Positions 1 to 9,413 of a stretch of DNA of 64,000 bases are shown here, one piece after another. The translations under genes and the position numbers were made by a program. Origin of the DNA: Brevibacillus brevis NBRC 100599 (GTDB lineage: Bacteria; Bacillota; Bacilli; Brevibacillales; Brevibacillaceae); contig NC_012491.1 of the NCBI RefSeq assembly GCF_000010165.1, positions 2,425,501-2,489,500 on the forward strand, written 5' to 3'. Position 1 is the first letter of the stretch, and each line of letters begins with the position of its first letter. The notes under the pieces are model-generated. The model was not told where the DNA came from. It searched no databases and saw nothing but the letters and a program-made list of their open reading frames with translations.

Positions 1-1585
1 AATGGTGGAAAGCCCGCATGACGTCTGGGAAACCGGGCATAGCAGTACTTCGTTGTCTGCCGCAATGGGGATGGCGACTGCTCGGGATTTGAAAAAGGAA
101 AAGAACCATGTCGTAGCTGTGATTGGTGACGGTGCCTTGACAGGTGGTATGGCTTTAGAAGCCTTGAACCACATCGGTCATGAACGCAAGAATGTCATCG
201 TTGTGCTAAATGATAACGAGATGTCTATTGCGCCAAACGTTGGTGCCTTGCACAACTACTTGGGGAAAATTCGCTCGACGGAGAACTATCAGTGGGCGAA
301 GGATGAAGTCGAAGGCTTGTTGAAATCGATACCGGCTGTAGGGGGCAAATTGGCTCATATGGCTGAGCGCTTCAAGGACAGCATGAAGTACCTGCTCGTA
401 TCTGGCGTTCTTTTCGAAGAACTCGGCTTTACGTATATTGGTCCGATTGACGGACATAACATGGAGCTATTACTCGATACATTGAAGACGGCCAAGCATA
501 CAAAAGGACCTGTATTGATCCATGCCATCACGAAAAAAGGACTGGGCTATGCCCCAGCTGAAGCTGATTCGGTCAAGTGGCATGGTATCGGTACGTATAA
601 AATCGAGTCAGGTGATACACCGAAATCCGCACCAACGTATACATCCGTTTTTGCCGATACCATGATGAAGCTTGCGGATGAAGACCATTCCATTGTGGCT
701 GTGACTCCTGCGATGCCAGCGGGTTCAGGCTTGATCCCATTTGGACAGAAGTATCCTGACAGACTGTTTGACGTTGGGATTGCAGAGCAGCACGCATGTA
801 CATTTGCGGCAGGATTAGCGACACAAGGTTTGAAGCCGGTCTTTGCGATTTATTCGACCTTCTTGCAAAGAGCCTATGATCAGTTGATCCACGATGTCGC
901 ACGCCAAAAACTCCATGTGATTTTCGCCGTTGACCGTGCTGGACTCGTCGGAGCAGACGGGGAGACACACCAAGGGATGTACGATGTGGCATTCATGCGC
1001 ATCATTCCGAATATGGTCATCATGGCACCGAAGGACGAAAATGAGCTGCGTCACATGATGAAGACAGCAGTGGAATATAAAGGTGGTCCGATCTCTTATC
1101 GTTATCCGCGATTGCCGACTCGTGGCGTCAAAATGGATGAAGAGCTGCAAGTGCTGCCAATCGGAAAAGCGGAGATTGTACGCGAAGGCAAACACGTGGC
1201 GATTCTCTCGTTCGGTCACGTATTCGAAATTGCGGAGGCGGCGGTCAATCAGCTTCAAGAAGAGGGAATCAAACCGATGCTGGTCAATGCACGTTTTTGC
1301 AAGCCGTTGGACGAAGAGCTTCTATTCCGTCTGGCAAAGGAAGGCTACGATATCATTACGGTTGAAGAAGGCAGTGAAATGGGCGGCTTCGGCAGCGCTG
1401 TCATTGAATGCTACAGTCGTGCAGGCTATCACGGCATGAATGTACAGATTGTCGCGGTACCTGATTATTTTGTTGAGCATGGAAGTGTGAAGGAACAGCG
1501 GCAAGAGGTAGGGCTCACAGCTGATCATATCGCTGCTCGTGTCCGATCCTTGATGCCAATTTCGAAGGGCGTAGTGGAAGCATGA
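1..1585 (+). CDS. dxs: 1-deoxy-D-xylulose-5-phosphate synthase, 5' end missing
   Basis: Condenses pyruvate and glyceraldehyde 3-phosphate to DXP, the first step of the non-mevalonate isoprenoid pathway; needs thiamine pyrophosphate and Mg. The frame is open at the left edge, so about 100 N-terminal residues of a family protein of about 630 are outside the window. Visible marks are the TPP-binding GDGALTGGM stretch, the AEQHA motif with the catalytic Glu, and the [15 protein letters not shown] segment of the transketolase-like domain. The stop overlaps the tlyA start (ATGA), so the two are translationally coupled, as in other Bacillales. Confidence 0.97.
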   Translation, partial: MVESPHDVWETGHSSTSLSAAMGMATARDLKKEKNHVVAVIGDGALTGGMALEALNHIGHERKNVIVVLNDNEMSIAPNVGALHNYLGKIRSTENYQWAKDEVEGLLKSIPAVGGKLAHMAERFKDSMKYLLVSGVLFEELGFTYIGPIDGHNMELLLDTLKTAKHTKGPVLIHAITKKGLGYAPAEADSVKWHGIGTYKIESGDTPKSAPTYTSVFADTMMKLADEDHSIVAVTPAMPAGSGLIPFGQKYPDRLFDVGIAEQHACTFAAGLATQGLKPVFAIYSTFLQRAYDQLIHDVARQKLHVIFAVDRAGLVGADGETHQGMYDVAFMRIIPNMVIMAPKDENELRHMMKTAVEYKGGPISYRYPRLPTRGVKMDEELQVLPIGKAEIVREGKHVAILSFGHVFEIAEAAVNQLQEEGIKPMLVNARFCKPLDEELLFRLAKEGYDIITVEEGSEMGGFGSAVIECYSRAGYHGMNVQIVAVPDYFVEHGSVKEQRQEVGLTADHIAARVRSLMPISKGVVEA

Positions 1586-2400
1586 GTGTAAGAAAAGAAC
1601 GGATTGATGTTCTCTTGGTCGAAAGAGGCCATTATGAGACTAGAGAAAAAGCAAAAGCAGCCGTAATGGCAGGTCTTGTGCAGGTAGCTGGCGACCGCTG
1701 TGACAAGCCGGGAACCAAATTTGCCGAGGATGTTGCGATTACGGTGAAGGGCGAGGTACACCCGTATGTGAGTCGGGGTGGCCTCAAGCTGGAAAAAGCA
1801 TTACGTGTCTTTGAAATCGACATGAAGGATCGTGTCATGATGGACATCGGGGCATCCACTGGCGGATTTACGGACTGTGCGCTACAAAACGGTGCCCGGC
1901 TTGTTTACGCCATTGATGTCGGGTATGGACAACTCGCGTGGAGCTTGCGACAGGATGAACGAGTGGTCGTCATGGAACGGACGAATTTCCGTCATATGGA
2001 CCCGGATGCGTTTGAACATGAACGGCCAAACGCCGCATCGATTGACGTATCGTTTATTTCGTTGCGATTGATCTTACCAGTGCTGTACCGTTTTCTGACG
2101 GATGGCGGTGACGTCGTCGCGCTGATCAAGCCTCAATTTGAAGCTGGCAAGGATAGAGTCGGAAAGAATGGAATCGTTCGTGATCCAGACGTACACGAAA
2201 GCGTACTGACTGACATCGGTCAATTTGCCAGTGGATTGGGTTTCGCGCTAAAGGGCTTGGACTACTCTCCCATTACAGGGGGAGAAGGAAACATTGAATT
2301 TGTTATGCATGTCCAAAAAAGTGAAGGCGGCATGGATTCGGAAGCTTGGCTGCAATGCGTAACAGAGGTAGTTGCGTCTGCTCATGCGAATTTGAAATAG
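1582..2400 (+). CDS. tlyA: TlyA-family 2'-O rRNA methyltransferase / putative hemolysin (YqxC)
   Basis: 272 residues: an N-terminal S4 RNA-binding domain (about 1-65, starting [10 protein letters not shown]) followed by an FtsJ-like SAM methyltransferase domain with [14 protein letters not shown] as SAM-binding motif I, and a KPQFEAGKD segment. Family members methylate ribose in 16S and 23S rRNA (shown in mycobacteria); B. subtilis YqxC is the positional homologue. Starts inside the dxs stop codon and ends at a rho-independent terminator. The exact rRNA target here is not known. Confidence 0.93.
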   Translation: MSVRKERIDVLLVERGHYETREKAKAAVMAGLVQVAGDRCDKPGTKFAEDVAITVKGEVHPYVSRGGLKLEKALRVFEIDMKDRVMMDIGASTGGFTDCALQNGARLVYAIDVGYGQLAWSLRQDERVVVMERTNFRHMDPDAFEHERPNAASIDVSFISLRLILPVLYRFLTDGGDVVALIKPQFEAGKDRVGKNGIVRDPDVHESVLTDIGQFASGLGFALKGLDYSPITGGEGNIEFVMHVQKSEGGMDSEAWLQCVTEVVASAHANLK

Positions 2401-2411
2401 GATAAAAAACC

Positions 2412-2450
2412 AAAGCCTCGGGAGTTTTGTCACAATCGAGGCTTTTTATT
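2412..2450 (+). terminator. rho-independent terminator after tlyA
   Basis: Arms AAAGCCTCG (2412-2420) and CGAGGCTTT (2437-2445) with a 16-nt loop, followed by a T-rich run. It separates dxs-tlyA from nadF and makes any nadF start upstream of about 2450 unlikely. Confidence 0.85.
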
Positions 2451-2528
2451 TATGCATGTGAAGTTGTATACTTGTATATGAGGTTGTTCAAGAAGGATTT
2501 CCAACCAACCAGTTTTGGGGTGGACCAC

Positions 2529-3386
2529 GTGAAGAAAATTGGAATCATAGCGAACAAAGGAAAACCCGAAGCACGTATCGTTGCACGGGAACTGCTGTAT
2601 TTACTGGAGGACAGAGGGGCGCAAGTATTCCTGGATGACCATATCGCATCAGATGTAGGGCATCCAGAACTGGGCACATCTGTAGAAGAGATGGGGAAAC
2701 AAGCGGATTTGGTTTGTGTATTGGGAGGCGATGGCACGCTACTCAGAATTGCTCGCCAGCTTGCCGGTCACTCTATCCCGATCTTTGGAATCAATTTAGG
2801 CACGTTGGGCTTTTTGTCGGAAGCGGAGCCGGAGCATCTGCCTCAGGCTGTCGACAATCTCCTTTCAGGAAAGTACGACATTGAAAAGAGAGCGATGCTG
2901 GAAGCTTGTTTGGTGCGAAAAGGAATCACACTGGGGACATACACGGCCATGAATGATATAGGGATTGCCAAAGGGTCATTTTGCCGGATCATTCAATGTG
3001 CAGTCTTTTTGGATGATGAGTACGTCGCGACGTTCAGTGGAGATGGTGTCATTGTCTCCACGCCGACAGGATCAACGGCATACTCACTTTCTGCAGGCGG
3101 TCCGATAGTGGCTCCCAATGTGGACATGCTATTACTGACACCAGTGGCTCCTCATTCCTTGACGGCTCGACCAATGGTATTGTCAGGCAATCAGACGATC
3201 CGGGTCGAAGTGGATGCCATTCATCAGGAGATGGGACTGTCCATTGACGGTCAGTTTGGCTATCGACTCGAGGGCGGCGATCAGATTTACATTAAAAAGT
3301 CACCGTGTGTTACCCCGCTGATTAAGTGGAAAAAAGGTGGCTTTTTCGAAGCGATACGAACGAAATTACAAGGGGAATGGGAGTAA
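2529..3386 (+). CDS. nadF: NAD kinase
   Basis: Phosphorylates NAD to NADP using ATP or polyphosphate. 285 residues from the GTG at 2529, preceded by GGGGTGG; a longer in-frame extension would run through the upstream terminator. It contains the GGDGTLLR motif with the catalytic Asp, the NxGTLGFL segment, and the [18 protein letters not shown] stretch that binds the adenine and phosphate. The last codons lie next to the ribosome site of argR, so the two are probably co-transcribed. B. subtilis has no NAD kinase gene between yqxC and ahrC. Confidence 0.95.
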
Positions 3387-3391
3387 TCCAT

Positions 3392-3841
3392 ATGAACAAA
3401 GGGCAACGACATATTCGTATTCGGGATATCATCAGTAATCAAGAGGTGGAAACACAGGATGATCTGGTGGACCGCTTGCGGACTGCTGGCTTTAACGTAA
3501 CGCAAGCGACTGTATCCCGAGACATCAAGGAACTACATTTGGTAAAAGTGCCGCTCCCTGATGGACGATATAAGTATTCAATGCCTGCTGAACAAAAATT
3601 CAATCCACTGCAAAAGCTGAAACGCATGCTTGTGGATTCCTTTATTAGCATTGACCAAGCCGATCATTTTATTGTACTGAAGACACTTTCGGGACATGCG
3701 AATGCGGTAGCTGAACTGATTGACAACCTTCCCTGGGAAGAAATCATGGGGACAATCAGTGGCGACAACACTATCCTGATTATTTGCCGTTCCAAAGAAA
3801 ATACCAATGAAGTGACAAAACGCTTAATGGAAATGTTGTAG
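3392..3841 (+). CDS. argR: Arginine repressor / activator ArgR (AhrC)
   Basis: Hexameric arginine-responsive regulator that represses arginine synthesis and activates catabolism. 149 residues from ATG 3392, the same length as B. subtilis AhrC. N-terminal winged helix (about 1-70) with the [17 protein letters not shown] recognition region; C-terminal arginine-binding and hexamerisation domain with the [14 protein letters not shown] segment. The ribosome site AGGGGA lies in the end of nadF. No arginine genes are in the window, so its targets are elsewhere. Confidence 0.96.
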
Positions 3842-3857
3842 AAGGTGGTCGCTCGCG

Positions 3858-5582
3858 ATGCTAGTGGAACTCTCGATCCGAAATTTTGCCATCATCAAAT
3901 CAGTGACGATCTCATTCCAAAAAGGCTTAAACATCCTGACAGGGGAGACTGGTGCCGGTAAATCCATCATTATCGATGCGCTAGGACTGTTGTTAGGAGG
4001 CCGGGCTTCGGCTGATTTTGTCCGATATGGTGAGCCTCGTGCAGAAGTGGAAGGACTGTTTGAATTGCCGCCTGGTCACCCTGGACTTGACGTTTGTAAG
4101 AATGTCGGCGTCCAGATTGAGCAAGACGGAATGCTCGTGGTACGTCGAGATATCTCGAACCAAGGGAAGAGTATCATTCGAATCAATGGACAGCTCGTGA
4201 CTCTCGCAATGCTGCGTGAGTTAGGGCCATGGCTGGTTACGGTACATGGACAACACGATACGCATATGCTGATGCAGTCAGACAAGCATATCAATTGGCT
4301 TGACGCGTATGGGGAAAGTGCGTTGGGAGCTGCGAAACAAGAGTACAGTACCCTGTATACGGCGTACCGCAAAACAAAGCAAGATCTGGAGCGAATGGCA
4401 CGCAATGATCGGGAGCTGGTACAGCGTATCGATCTGTTGCAATATCAGCTCGATGAAATTGAATCGGCAACCCTTACGCCTGGTGAAGACGAGAAGCTCA
4501 TGCAGCAGCGGAAAAAGTGGATGAACATTGAAAAAGTTTATTCAACGATTCAAGATGCATACCGTGCATTGCATGGTGACCAGAAGGGCATGGATTGGTT
4601 GGGACATGCGATGGGAGAGCTTGAGCGTGGTGTGAACTACGAAGAACAGCTCGTTCCGATTTTGGAGATAGTCCAATCGGCATACTATCAGATAGAAGAT
4701 GTGGTGCATAACCTTCGTCAATTATCGTACCAAATGGATTTTGAACCGGAGCAGCTGGCAGAAGTAGAGCGCCGCCTTGATCAAATCCAGTCGCTAAAAC
4801 GCAAGTATGGCAAAAGCGTAGACGATATTTTGGAGTACGCGGCCACGATTCAGGATGAATTGGATGACATGCATCACTACGAAGATCGCCTCCAGCAGGT
4901 GGAAAAGCAATTGCAGGAGTTCGCAGCCGATTTGGCAGTGGAGGCATTGGAGTTGTCGGTTATTCGTTCCGAATGTGCAGGAAAGCTCGCACAAGAAATC
5001 GAGCAGCAGCTAAAAGAACTGCACATGGAGCGTGCTCGTTTTGCCATCGACGTCAGACAGACACCGGATGATGACGGGGTAGAAATCGACGGAATCAAGC
5101 GCTTTGTAGATGCGAATGGAATGGATCAGATCGAGTTTTTAATTTCACCTAACCCGGGAGAACCATTGCGTCCCTTGGCGAAGATTGCTTCTGGTGGGGA
5201 GTTGTCTCGCGTCATGCTGGCCATTAAAACGATTTTGGCGGGCACGGATCAAGTGGAGACCCTTATTTTTGATGAAGTCGACACGGGTGTAAGCGGAAGA
5301 GCAGCTCAAGCGATAGCAGAAAAGCTTGCTCGAGTCGCTGGGCAGCGCCAAGTCCTTTGTATTACTCACTTGCCACAGGTCGCATCCATGGCAGACGCTC
5401 ATTTTCTGATTAAAAAGGAAATGAGCGAGAATGAAACAGAGACGCGGGTGAATCGTTTGTCTGATGATGAACGGGTATCAGAGCTGGCTCGGATGCTAAG
5501 CGGGGCAGAGGTCACAGCAAAAACTGAAGAACATGCGCGCGAGATGATCCTTCTCGGCCGCGAACGAAAGACTGTCAGCTAA
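3858..5582 (+). CDS. recN: DNA repair protein RecN
   Basis: SMC-like ATPase recruited early to double-strand breaks. 574 residues: Walker A GETGAGKS near residue 33, central coiled coil about 160-370, ABC signature SGGELSRVMLAIK and Walker B LIFDEVDTGVSG near the C-terminus, then a conserved His loop (THLPQVAS). It starts 16 bases after argR, the conserved ahrC-recN pairing. I saw no clear LexA box directly upstream, so any SOS control may act at the start of the operon. Confidence 0.97.
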   Translation: MLVELSIRNFAIIKSVTISFQKGLNILTGETGAGKSIIIDALGLLLGGRASADFVRYGEPRAEVEGLFELPPGHPGLDVCKNVGVQIEQDGMLVVRRDISNQGKSIIRINGQLVTLAMLRELGPWLVTVHGQHDTHMLMQSDKHINWLDAYGESALGAAKQEYSTLYTAYRKTKQDLERMARNDRELVQRIDLLQYQLDEIESATLTPGEDEKLMQQRKKWMNIEKVYSTIQDAYRALHGDQKGMDWLGHAMGELERGVNYEEQLVPILEIVQSAYYQIEDVVHNLRQLSYQMDFEPEQLAEVERRLDQIQSLKRKYGKSVDDILEYAATIQDELDDMHHYEDRLQQVEKQLQEFAADLAVEALELSVIRSECAGKLAQEIEQQLKELHMERARFAIDVRQTPDDDGVEIDGIKRFVDANGMDQIEFLISPNPGEPLRPLAKIASGGELSRVMLAIKTILAGTDQVETLIFDEVDTGVSGRAAQAIAEKLARVAGQRQVLCITHLPQVASMADAHFLIKKEMSENETETRVNRLSDDERVSELARMLSGAEVTAKTEEHAREMILLGRERKTVS

Positions 5583-5604
5583 TTTGGTTGGCGGTCTTTT
5601 TTTT
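5567..5604 (+). terminator. terminator overlapping the end of recN
   Basis: The stem begins inside the last codons of recN: AAAGAC (5567-5572) pairs with GTCTTT (5594-5599), with further inner pairs, then a run of T to 5604. Confidence 0.8.
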
Positions 5605-5684
5605 ATTGGAGGCAGGTACAACGATGTTCTCGTCAAGGGCTTGTGAAGGCTGGGTTTCTAATGTTTTGAGTGGGTTATTTTCCT

Positions 5685-5714
5685 GACATAATCCGCTTGG
5701 CTGGTGGCAACATT
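5685..5714 (+). promoter_or_regulatory. candidate sigma-F (or sigma-G) promoter of spoIVB
   Basis: GACATA (5685-5690), 15 bases, then GGCAACATT (5706-5714). The second part fits the sigma-F -10 pattern GGnnAnAnT exactly; the -35 has CATA but lacks the leading G of GYATA. Spacing of 15 is the usual one. B. subtilis spoIVB is a forespore gene read by sigma-F and sigma-G. The expected start near 5721 would place the hairpins at 5744-5788 in the mRNA leader. Confidence 0.55.
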
Positions 5715-5743
5715 AAAGGTACACAAGGTGGAGGTGTCCCTCA

Positions 5744-5788
5744 TGACCGCTTTCGGTCAAACAAAATGGACCTGACCGTTTTGTTTTG
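5744..5788 (+). promoter_or_regulatory. paired-hairpin element upstream of spoIVB (copy A)
   Basis: First hairpin TGACCG-CTTT-CGGTCA (5744-5759), then a 12-bp stem (5758-5769 region with 5776-5786) whose descending arm is T-rich like a terminator. The sequence TGACCG occurs again at 5773-5778, so CGGTCA (5754-5759) could pair with either copy. A similar element lies upstream of the steA-like gene at 15303-15345. Function unknown. Confidence 0.5.
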
Positions 5789-5823
5789 TAGGTGTAGGTA
5801 GGGAACGGTAGGAGTGATTACTG

Positions 5824-7158
5824 GTGATCCGACAAAACAAAAGAAAATGGATGGGAAGTCTCCTTCTCCTCATCACGGCGCTTGTCGTGAGTTCCACCCC
5901 GTTCCGCGATCTGTCCTCCTTTCCCCGTGAATTGCGTTTGATGGAAGGGTCCCACGAGCAACTGCGGGTCTCTGTGCCGGTAATGGGCACGCTAATCAAT
6001 AGCAATCCTGATATTTTGCACGTTAACGGGACAGAGGCGCGTGAGGTATCCGTTGATTTGAGCAGGCCTATGTCTGTAGAACCGCGCAGGGCTGGGGAAG
6101 CCCAATTGCAGGTGAAGTGGCATAACATTCCGCTGACTGCTGTAAAAGTAAATGTATTGCCAGATCTGCGGTTGTACCCTGGTGGACAGTCAATCGGGGT
6201 GAAGCTGCAAACAGCGGGTGTTTTGGTTGTCGGTCATCATTTAGTAGACGATGGGAAAAACAAGTTTTCTCCAGGTGAACAGGCAGGTATACACGTCGGT
6301 GACATGATTATCAAAATGAACGACATGTACATCAATGACATGAACGACGTAAAGAAATTGATTAACGAAACGGGGAAAAAGAATCATTCCGTTCAATTGC
6401 TTGTTGTTCGTGGCAAGGAAAAGCTATCGCTCACTTTGCACCCGGCAAAAGATAAAAAAGACAGTGAATACCGTATGGGTCTCTATATTCGGGATTCAGC
6501 GGCAGGAGTAGGGACACTGACCTTTTATGATCCAAATTCCAAAGCGTACGGGGCATTAGGGCACGTCATATCCGACGTTGATACTGGTCAAGCCATTGTC
6601 GTTGGAGATGGCCAGATCGTGCAAGCAAGTGTCACATCGATTGAAAAAGGACAAAGTGGCAACCCAGGGGAGAAATTTGCACGTTTCTACAATGAAAGTG
6701 AAGTTCTAGGAAATATAACGAAAAACACCCCTTTTGGCATTTTCGGCAAAATGAAGGACGAGCCCAAACGCAGCTATTATCAGGAGCCGTTACCAATCGC
6801 TCTTGCTGAGCAGGTAGAGGAAGGGCCAGCCAAAATTCTTACTGTCGTGGAAGGTCAAAAGGTAGAAGAGTTCGATATTGAGATCGCAAACGTGGTCAAG
6901 CAGCATTTTCCTGCAACCAAAGGGATGATTATCAAAGTCACGGACAAACGCCTTTTGGAAAAGACAGGTGGCATCGTACAAGGAATGAGCGGCAGTCCCA
7001 TCATTCAAAAAGGCAAGATCGTCGGTGCTGTCACGCATGTGTTTGTCAATGATCCGACTTCGGGATACGGCTGCTACATTGAATGGATGCTTCAGGATGC
7101 TGGCGTGAATGTCCGAGATACTGCTGAATCCCGAACCCATACACCCAAGGCTGCCTGA
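5824..7158 (+). CDS. spoIVB: SpoIVB serine peptidase (S55)
   Basis: Forespore-secreted protease that cleaves SpoIVFA and so triggers pro-sigma-K processing in the mother cell; also acts on SpoIIQ. 444 residues from GTG 5824 with TAGGAG upstream. One N-terminal membrane anchor (about 8-26), a PDZ domain (about 115-205) and the S55 peptidase domain with His247 (GALGHVI) and Ser391 in GMSGSPI. It keeps its conserved place between recN and spo0A and ends at its own terminator. Confidence 0.97.
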   Translation: MIRQNKRKWMGSLLLLITALVVSSTPFRDLSSFPRELRLMEGSHEQLRVSVPVMGTLINSNPDILHVNGTEAREVSVDLSRPMSVEPRRAGEAQLQVKWHNIPLTAVKVNVLPDLRLYPGGQSIGVKLQTAGVLVVGHHLVDDGKNKFSPGEQAGIHVGDMIIKMNDMYINDMNDVKKLINETGKKNHSVQLLVVRGKEKLSLTLHPAKDKKDSEYRMGLYIRDSAAGVGTLTFYDPNSKAYGALGHVISDVDTGQAIVVGDGQIVQASVTSIEKGQSGNPGEKFARFYNESEVLGNITKNTPFGIFGKMKDEPKRSYYQEPLPIALAEQVEEGPAKILTVVEGQKVEEFDIEIANVVKQHFPATKGMIIKVTDKRLLEKTGGIVQGMSGSPIIQKGKIVGAVTHVFVNDPTSGYGCYIEWMLQDAGVNVRDTAESRTHTPKAA

Positions 7159-7165
7159 ATGAAGT

Positions 7166-7200
7166 GCCGTCACGCGAACGAAGCGAGGCGGCTTTTCCGA
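7166..7200 (+). terminator. terminator after spoIVB
   Basis: GCCG (7166-7169) pairs with CGGC (7189-7192) around an inner CGC/GCG stem with one mismatch, followed by TTTT. Confidence 0.6.
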
Positions 7201-7212
7201 TTTTTGCAGTCC

Positions 7213-7221
7213 TTTGACGAA
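7213..7221 (+). promoter_or_regulatory. 0A-box-like site 1 upstream of spo0A
   Basis: TTTGACGAA, one base from the TTTGTCGAA core of the Spo0A-P binding site. First of three such sites in 100 bases. Confidence 0.45.
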
Positions 7222-7243
7222 TCGGTTCGGAATGAAAGAATTC

Positions 7244-7254
7244 TTTGTCGAAAT
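7244..7254 (+). promoter_or_regulatory. 0A box 2 upstream of spo0A
   Basis: TTTGTCGAAAT, a full match to the core of the Spo0A-P site (TTTGTCGAAAA type), about 40 bases before the sigma-H -35. Confidence 0.65.
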
Positions 7255-7285
7255 ATCAGTTAAATCATTCAATCTTTCGTCATTG

Positions 7286-7314
7286 GCAGGAATGGAATTT
7301 GCTTTGTCGAATAA
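7286..7314 (+). promoter_or_regulatory. sigma-H promoter of spo0A
   Basis: GCAGGAATG (7286-7294) and GTCGAATAA (7306-7314), 11 bases apart. These fit the sigma-H patterns RNAGGAWWW (8 of 9) and RNNGAATWW (9 of 9). A third 0A box, TTTGTCGAATA (7303-7313), overlaps the -10. This matches the self-controlled, sigma-H-read promoter known for B. subtilis spo0A. Confidence 0.8.
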
Positions 7315-7418
7315 TTTTTGTAGAGAAAAAGATGGTATGGACTAATCCCTTTAGATTTGTTAACTTCTAGAACGCCACCTTCTTTCCAAAAGACCGTCCA
7401 TTGTTAGGAGGAACGACC

Positions 7419-8207
7419 TTGAGCAAGATTGAAGTGTTGTTGGCAGATGATAACCGAGAATTTGTGAATCTGTTAGAAGAGTACATCAGTAGCCAGTATG
7501 ACATGAATGTTGTGGGTGTTGCTTACAACGGCAATGAGGTAGTTCGACTGCTGCAGGAACGTGTACCCGATGTATTAATTTTGGATATCATCATGCCACA
7601 TCTGGATGGCTTGGCTGTTTTGGAGCAAATTCAGGCCATGCGCTTAAGTCCTCAACCTAAAATTATCATGTTGACTGCTTTCGGGCAGGAAGAGATTACG
7701 AAGAAAGCAGTAGAGCTGGGAGCAGCTTACTACATTTTGAAACCGTTCGATATGGAGGTGCTGGCTCAGCGCATCCGCCAAATCATTACCACCAAGCCCG
7801 CCTCTTCTTTTGTTTCTTCTGCGAAACCGCAAGCTACCTTGCAAATCCGCGGTCGCAATTTGGACGCAAGCATCACGAGTATCATTCATGAGATTGGAGT
7901 TCCTGCACACATCAAAGGTTATTTGTATTTACGGGAAGCGATTACAATGGTATACAACGATGTCGAGCTGCTTGGTTCGATTACCAAAGTCCTGTACCCG
8001 GACATTGCAAAGAAATTCAATACAACCGCTATTCGTGTAGAACGTGCCATCCGTCATGCGATTGAAGTGGCGTGGTCCCGTGGTAATTTGGACTCCATTT
8101 CCAGCCTGTTTGGTTATACGATTTCCAACACCAAGGCGAAGCCGACCAACAGTGAGTTTATTGCCATGGTGGCGGACAAGCTGCGGATTGAGGCGAAGAT
8201 TAGTTAG
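7419..8207 (+). CDS. spo0A: Sporulation master regulator Spo0A
   Basis: Response regulator at the end of the phosphorelay; its phosphorylated form represses abrB and activates spoIIA, spoIIE, spoIIG and others. Start is TTG 7419 with AGGAGG at 7406-7411. Receiver domain (1-120) with Asp10, Asp11 and phospho-acceptor Asp56 (LILDIIMP), and the KPF Lys near 108. C-terminal sigA-like DNA-binding effector domain (about 148-262), ending [16 protein letters not shown] almost as in B. subtilis. 262 residues. Confidence 0.98.
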   Translation: MSKIEVLLADDNREFVNLLEEYISSQYDMNVVGVAYNGNEVVRLLQERVPDVLILDIIMPHLDGLAVLEQIQAMRLSPQPKIIMLTAFGQEEITKKAVELGAAYYILKPFDMEVLAQRIRQIITTKPASSFVSSAKPQATLQIRGRNLDASITSIIHEIGVPAHIKGYLYLREAITMVYNDVELLGSITKVLYPDIAKKFNTTAIRVERAIRHAIEVAWSRGNLDSISSLFGYTISNTKAKPTNSEFIAMVADKLRIEAKIS

Positions 8208-8244
8208 GATGTAGATACTTATTTTCAAGATCCTTAACCAATAT

Positions 8245-8283
8245 AAAAGGACATTAGCATTTGCTTGCTAGTGTCTTTTTGTA
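8245..8283 (+). terminator. terminator after spo0A
   Basis: AAAGGACATTAGCA (8246-8259) pairs with TGCTAGTGTCTTT (8265-8277), then a T run. Confidence 0.8.
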
Positions 8284-8411
8284 TTGGTGGGACTTAGAAG
8301 AGTTTACCGAATGGTTTTCTTTAAATTCCATTTTTCTTAGCATAAATTAACAAAAAATGGTTTGTGTCATCTATAATAGAAATCTAAACAGAGTAAAAAG
8401 CGAGGTACATA

Positions 8412-8606
8412 ATGAAAAATCAAATCGAACAATGCCCAAAATGTGGAGGGAATGAGATTGGAAAAGGGAGGCAAGCTGGAGATGCGGCAGTGTTTCCTTT
8501 AGGCAAGATTATCTCTCTTGGTTCTGCCATCATTCATAGAATCTGTACGCATTGTGGTTATGTTATCGAGAGTCATGTGGAAAACCCCTCGAAATACAAA
8601 GGTTAA
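8412..8606 (+). CDS. small zinc-ribbon protein, function unknown
   Basis: 64 residues with two Cys pairs, CPKCGG near residue 8 and CTHCG near 46, which should form one zinc ribbon; the middle is hydrophobic (FPLGKIISLGSAII). GAGGT lies eight bases upstream. It is 23 bases before the next unknown gene and may share its mRNA. Zinc ribbons of this size often bind nucleic acid or protein, but nothing here says which. First gene of the accessory stretch after spo0A; locally more AT-rich than spo0A. Confidence 0.75.
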   Translation: MKNQIEQCPKCGGNEIGKGRQAGDAAVFPLGKIISLGSAIIHRICTHCGYVIESHVENPSKYKG

Positions 8607-8629
8607 TACGATCTTGGAGATAATGAAAA

Positions 8630-9316
8630 ATGAGTAAACTATTATCCTACAAAGAAATTCATATTCGTTCTTCTACATCACCAATTGCCTATAAGCAGGC
8701 TGGTTATCGTCAAAGGTTTCTAACCATTGAGGGAAAAGAGATTGCCAATACAGGTATAGATTGTGAAACCTGTCTTTTTTATGCCAGCGCTTCAGGAATG
8801 GATATGAAAAGCGCAACAAAAATATCCAACAAATTAAATCAGGGGATAAATTCACTAGACCAAGAATTCCTATCTGATTTATCCTGTCTCATTCCCAATG
8901 GTCATTACATTGCAACTTTGCTGAAGGTGTATCCTAGGATGAAAAGAGATGCACATGGGACTGAGTACTACAAGGCTGGGTTAAGGAATATTAGCAGTAT
9001 GAGGAAAATTGAAGAATATATAGTACCCATTCAATCCAGTGAATCATTAAATCCTATAGCAATTAATGATTACATGGACAGAGTGGATTTAAAAGAAACA
9101 CCAACAGCGTTGAGCATTTCTTTCCTAGATATAAAATATCCGTTGAATCATTTTGATGAGATATGGGTTTATAGTCATTTTTTATTGGATGGCCATCACA
9201 AAATGTTCGCGGCAGATAAAGCCCAAAAACCAATTACCCTATTATCCTTTTTATCGATTGATGAGTCATTCGCAAATAAGAAACAAGTAGAAAAGCTTTT
9301 CCAAGTTTTAACCTGA
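8630..9316 (+). CDS. hypothetical protein, 228 residues
   Basis: Not recognised. No signal peptide or membrane segment is evident, so it is probably cytosolic. The C-terminal part has a YSHFLLDGHHKMFAADKA segment: a DGHH-K motif followed by an Ala-rich helix is reminiscent of the DGHHR segments of some ParB-like or DUF1015-like proteins, but the likeness is short. An earlier GIDCETCLFY stretch has a CxxC pair. Codon use is more AT-rich than the flanking core genes, which with its position suggests an acquired gene. Confidence 0.65.
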   Translation: MSKLLSYKEIHIRSSTSPIAYKQAGYRQRFLTIEGKEIANTGIDCETCLFYASASGMDMKSATKISNKLNQGINSLDQEFLSDLSCLIPNGHYIATLLKVYPRMKRDAHGTEYYKAGLRNISSMRKIEEYIVPIQSSESLNPIAINDYMDRVDLKETPTALSISFLDIKYPLNHFDEIWVYSHFLLDGHHKMFAADKAQKPITLLSFLSIDESFANKKQVEKLFQVLT

Positions 9317-9346
9317 TGAATTGGCTATTGTGTCGGGACAAGAAAT

Positions 9347-9374
9347 AAGCCAAGGTATTTTAACCCTGGCTTTG
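9347..9374. terminator. possible bidirectional terminator between convergent genes
   Basis: AAGCCA (9347-9352) pairs with TGGCTT (9367-9372), with inner GGT/ACC pairs. It lies between two genes that face each other. The flanking T runs are short. Confidence 0.45.
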
Positions 9375-9413
9375 ATTATCAATATACCATTTTACTAAAT
9401 AGAATCACAGAGG

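Noticed and set aside
3842..3857. LexA box before recN
   Set aside because: The 16-base gap contains no CGAAC...GTTC-type palindrome.
5624..5686. 20-codon frame with an upstream GGAGG, just after the recN terminator
   Set aside because: No promoter seen between the recN terminator and it, no recognisable product, and it ends inside the predicted spoIVB promoter.
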